Notes under the pieces: model-generated
Told to the model about the DNA's origin: nothing
Databases searched by the model: none
The model's input: the letters and a program-made list of their open reading frames with translations, nothing else
Translations under genes and position numbers: made by a program
Origin: Actinomycetes bacterium
GTDB taxonomy: Bacteria > Actinomycetota > Actinomycetes > Actinomycetales > Dermatophilaceae
Direction: 5' to 3'
Assembly: GCA_021783215.1 (NCBI GenBank)
Contig: JAJXUB010000013.1
Coordinates: 1-33,032, forward strand
Length of the DNA: 33,032 nt
Part shown: positions 32,701 to 33,032 of the stretch, one piece after another
How the letters are laid out: each line of letters opens with the position of its first letter
How positions within the stretch are numbered: position 1 is the stretch's first letter

Positions 32701-33009
32701 GAGGTGCCCGTCGAGACGGTCGTCGCGGGCGTGGCCGTCCGCGGGCGGATCGACGCCGTGTTCGTCATCACCGGCGACGACGGACGGGACGTCCACGTCC
32801 TCGTCGACTGGAAGACCGGCCCACGCCCGACCGGCGCCTCCACGGCGATCCGTGCCATCCAGCTCGGCGCCTATGCCCTCGCCTGGGCTCGCCTGCACCG
32901 GCTTCCGCCGCAGGATGTCCGGGGCGCGTTCTTCTACGCGGCGACCGGAGAGACGGTGTGGCCGGAGCTACCCTCGGCGTCCGAGATCGAGGCCGTCCTC
33001 GGGACGTGA
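29734..33009 (+). CDS. adnB: AdnB: UvrD-like motor with RecB-type nuclease, break-resection subunit
   Basis: Partner of AdnA. The 1091 residues (mycobacterial AdnB about 1100) show fully canonical motor motifs: Q motif Pro-Glu-Gln24-Glu, Walker A Ala-Gly-Ala-Gly-Ser-Gly-Lys45-Thr, Ia FTRKAAAEL, II Leu-Leu-Asp-Glu-Phe-Gln-Asp-Thr near residue 285, III Gly-Asp-Pro-His-Gln-Ser-Ile-Tyr-Gly-Trp-Arg-Gly, V TVHSGKGLEWDAV near 655 and VI YVAVTRARRDL near 765. The C-terminal nuclease has Leu-Val-Asp-Trp-Lys-Thr-Gly near 1027. Intact motor motifs against degenerate ones in AdnA match the known division of labour, with AdnB as main motor. GTG 29734 overlaps the adnA stop and follows GAGGGGAT, so synthesis is coupled. 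Confidence 0.95.
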   Translation: MSETRLSAATLARALGLPLPTPEQEAIIEGPLRPTLVVAGAGSGKTETMSARVVWLVANGLVDPEEVLGLTFTRKAAAELSDRVGRRLGRLRDVGLWSPPLTPSGAAALDATPTVSTYHSYAGRLVREHALRLGHEPDARLVTEAAAWQYAAEAVAAYDGPMWAMDKRESTVTAAVVHLAGELAEHLRSPDEVSAYLDAVSAHVRALPGTLPKGGLVGDLLANIELHRLAVPIVGRFLELKRSHDALDFADQMGLAARLARAFPEVGALERQRFRVVLLDEFQDTSEAQMELLRRLYAEGTDPVPVTAVGDPHQSIYGWRGASASTLARFPDAFGGDEPALQLPLTTSWRNDVAVLDVANHIAAPLRADARVPVDRLRPRSGAGTGSVTVERCASDVEEAARIAEWLDGIRAARPDASAAVLCRKRSQFPAIVRALQARGIPHEVLGLGGLLTTPEIEDLVALLHVVQDPSRGDRLMRLLTGPCVRLGAADLDGLHAWARQRQRRGKPPAGTPADLAPDSADEVSLVEAIADLPPQAWVGPHGESVGPVALGRLRELASVVDRLRACAGMSLPELVGDAERALGLDIEVASRAEYTTAAARAHLDAFADVAAGFADGSQRPSLLAFLSWLEAAQAEERGLDKGYIEPRDDAVQVLTVHSGKGLEWDAVAVPGFVEGTFPVHRGSAKADPVRGWLAPEVSDKGWTGGLLDGGIPYALRGDVESLPVLRWEGTTTQAELRAEVADFLAASGRHAMAEERRLAYVAVTRARRDLLLTAHVWGHQKRPKVTSRFLMELIERDAGAGGAPTCRIGNLEPMPPSDGSHLVNPVRLESVSVGWPDDPSAARRVRLLPAADRIRVAVDARDMPPPPSVTHPETEVLLAEWRHAGDPIPVVADLPPHLSASQLVALAADEDAFASALRRPMPSRPAPAARRGTAFHAWVEQHYSRAAIVDLDELPGSADEAAAPDAALGALRAAFLASEWADREPAALEVPVETVVAGVAVRGRIDAVFVITGDDGRDVHVLVDWKTGPRPTGASTAIRAIQLGAYALAWARLHRLPPQDVRGAFFYAATGETVWPELPSASEIEAVLGT

Positions 33010-33013
33010 GGCG

Positions 33014-33032
33014 ATGCTCAGCGGGCGCTGTG
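33014..33032 (+). CDS. Possible start of a following gene (partial)
   Basis: ATG 33014 lies 4 bases after the adnB stop, with GAGG just upstream. Only six codons (Met-Leu-Ser-Gly-Arg-Cys) are inside the window, so the product cannot be named. The tight spacing suggests an operon continuation. Confidence 0.3.

Overview
The window is a dense, high-GC (above 70% by eye) chromosomal segment of an actinobacterium. Gene content and order fit Micrococcales, possibly Intrasporangiaceae or a relative; the family is inference. Supporting signs are the GTG starts, 1-4 nt start/stop overlaps, leaderless-type promoters (TANNNT 6-8 nt before the start codon), the AdnA/AdnB pair, MoeZ, DUF3107, and blocks that match Mycobacterium order from memory (trhA-uppS, phoH2, coaA; glmS, nnr, alr, tsaE, tsaB, rimI, tsaD; rhlE, ferritin-like, DUF3107, TetR, moeZ, ATL, adnA, adnB). 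No rRNA, tRNA, CRISPR, IS element, integrase or prophage gene was seen. No gene-free stretch exceeds 300 bases; the longest is 4194-4455.

Layout: 1-83 is the 3' end of an unidentified acidic-tailed protein. 104-1659 holds divergent trhA (hemolysin III) and a short-chain cis-prenyltransferase, separated by a 24-bp palindromic operator. 1737-4193 is a dimethylglycine oxidase-like FAD/folate enzyme. 4456-7717 holds a PIN-PhoH ATPase, a secreted transglycosylase-like protein and pantothenate kinase. 7823-16132 is a cell-wall precursor and tRNA-modification block: GlmS (amino sugar), Nnr (NAD(P)HX repair) and alanine racemase, followed by an alpha/beta hydrolase, TsaE, TsaB, RimI and TsaD, with overlapping starts and stops from alr onward. 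16161-21183 holds a lipoprotein GH3 hydrolase, a PHP phosphoesterase, a RecB-like Fe-S nuclease, an orphan ParA ATPase and a zinc alcohol dehydrogenase. 21199-26576 holds RhlE, a ferritin-like protein, a small membrane protein, DUF3107, a TetR regulator, MoeZ and an alkyltransferase-like protein. 26624-33009 is the double-strand-break resection pair AdnA-AdnB.

The most striking non-genic signal is a short dispersed DNA word, GTATGCC/GGCATAC (best 8-mer CGTATGCC/GGCATACG). It occurs about once per kilobase on both strands, in all three reading frames and outside genes. It uses codons that are otherwise rare here (TAT, GTA, ATA, GCA), overlaps one promoter -10, and forms both arms of a perfect intergenic terminator-like hairpin. 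This resembles the organisation of DNA uptake sequences in Neisseria and Pasteurellaceae. A methylation or mutational origin remains possible. I know of no description of such a word in this group. The genes themselves are mostly conserved housekeeping genes.
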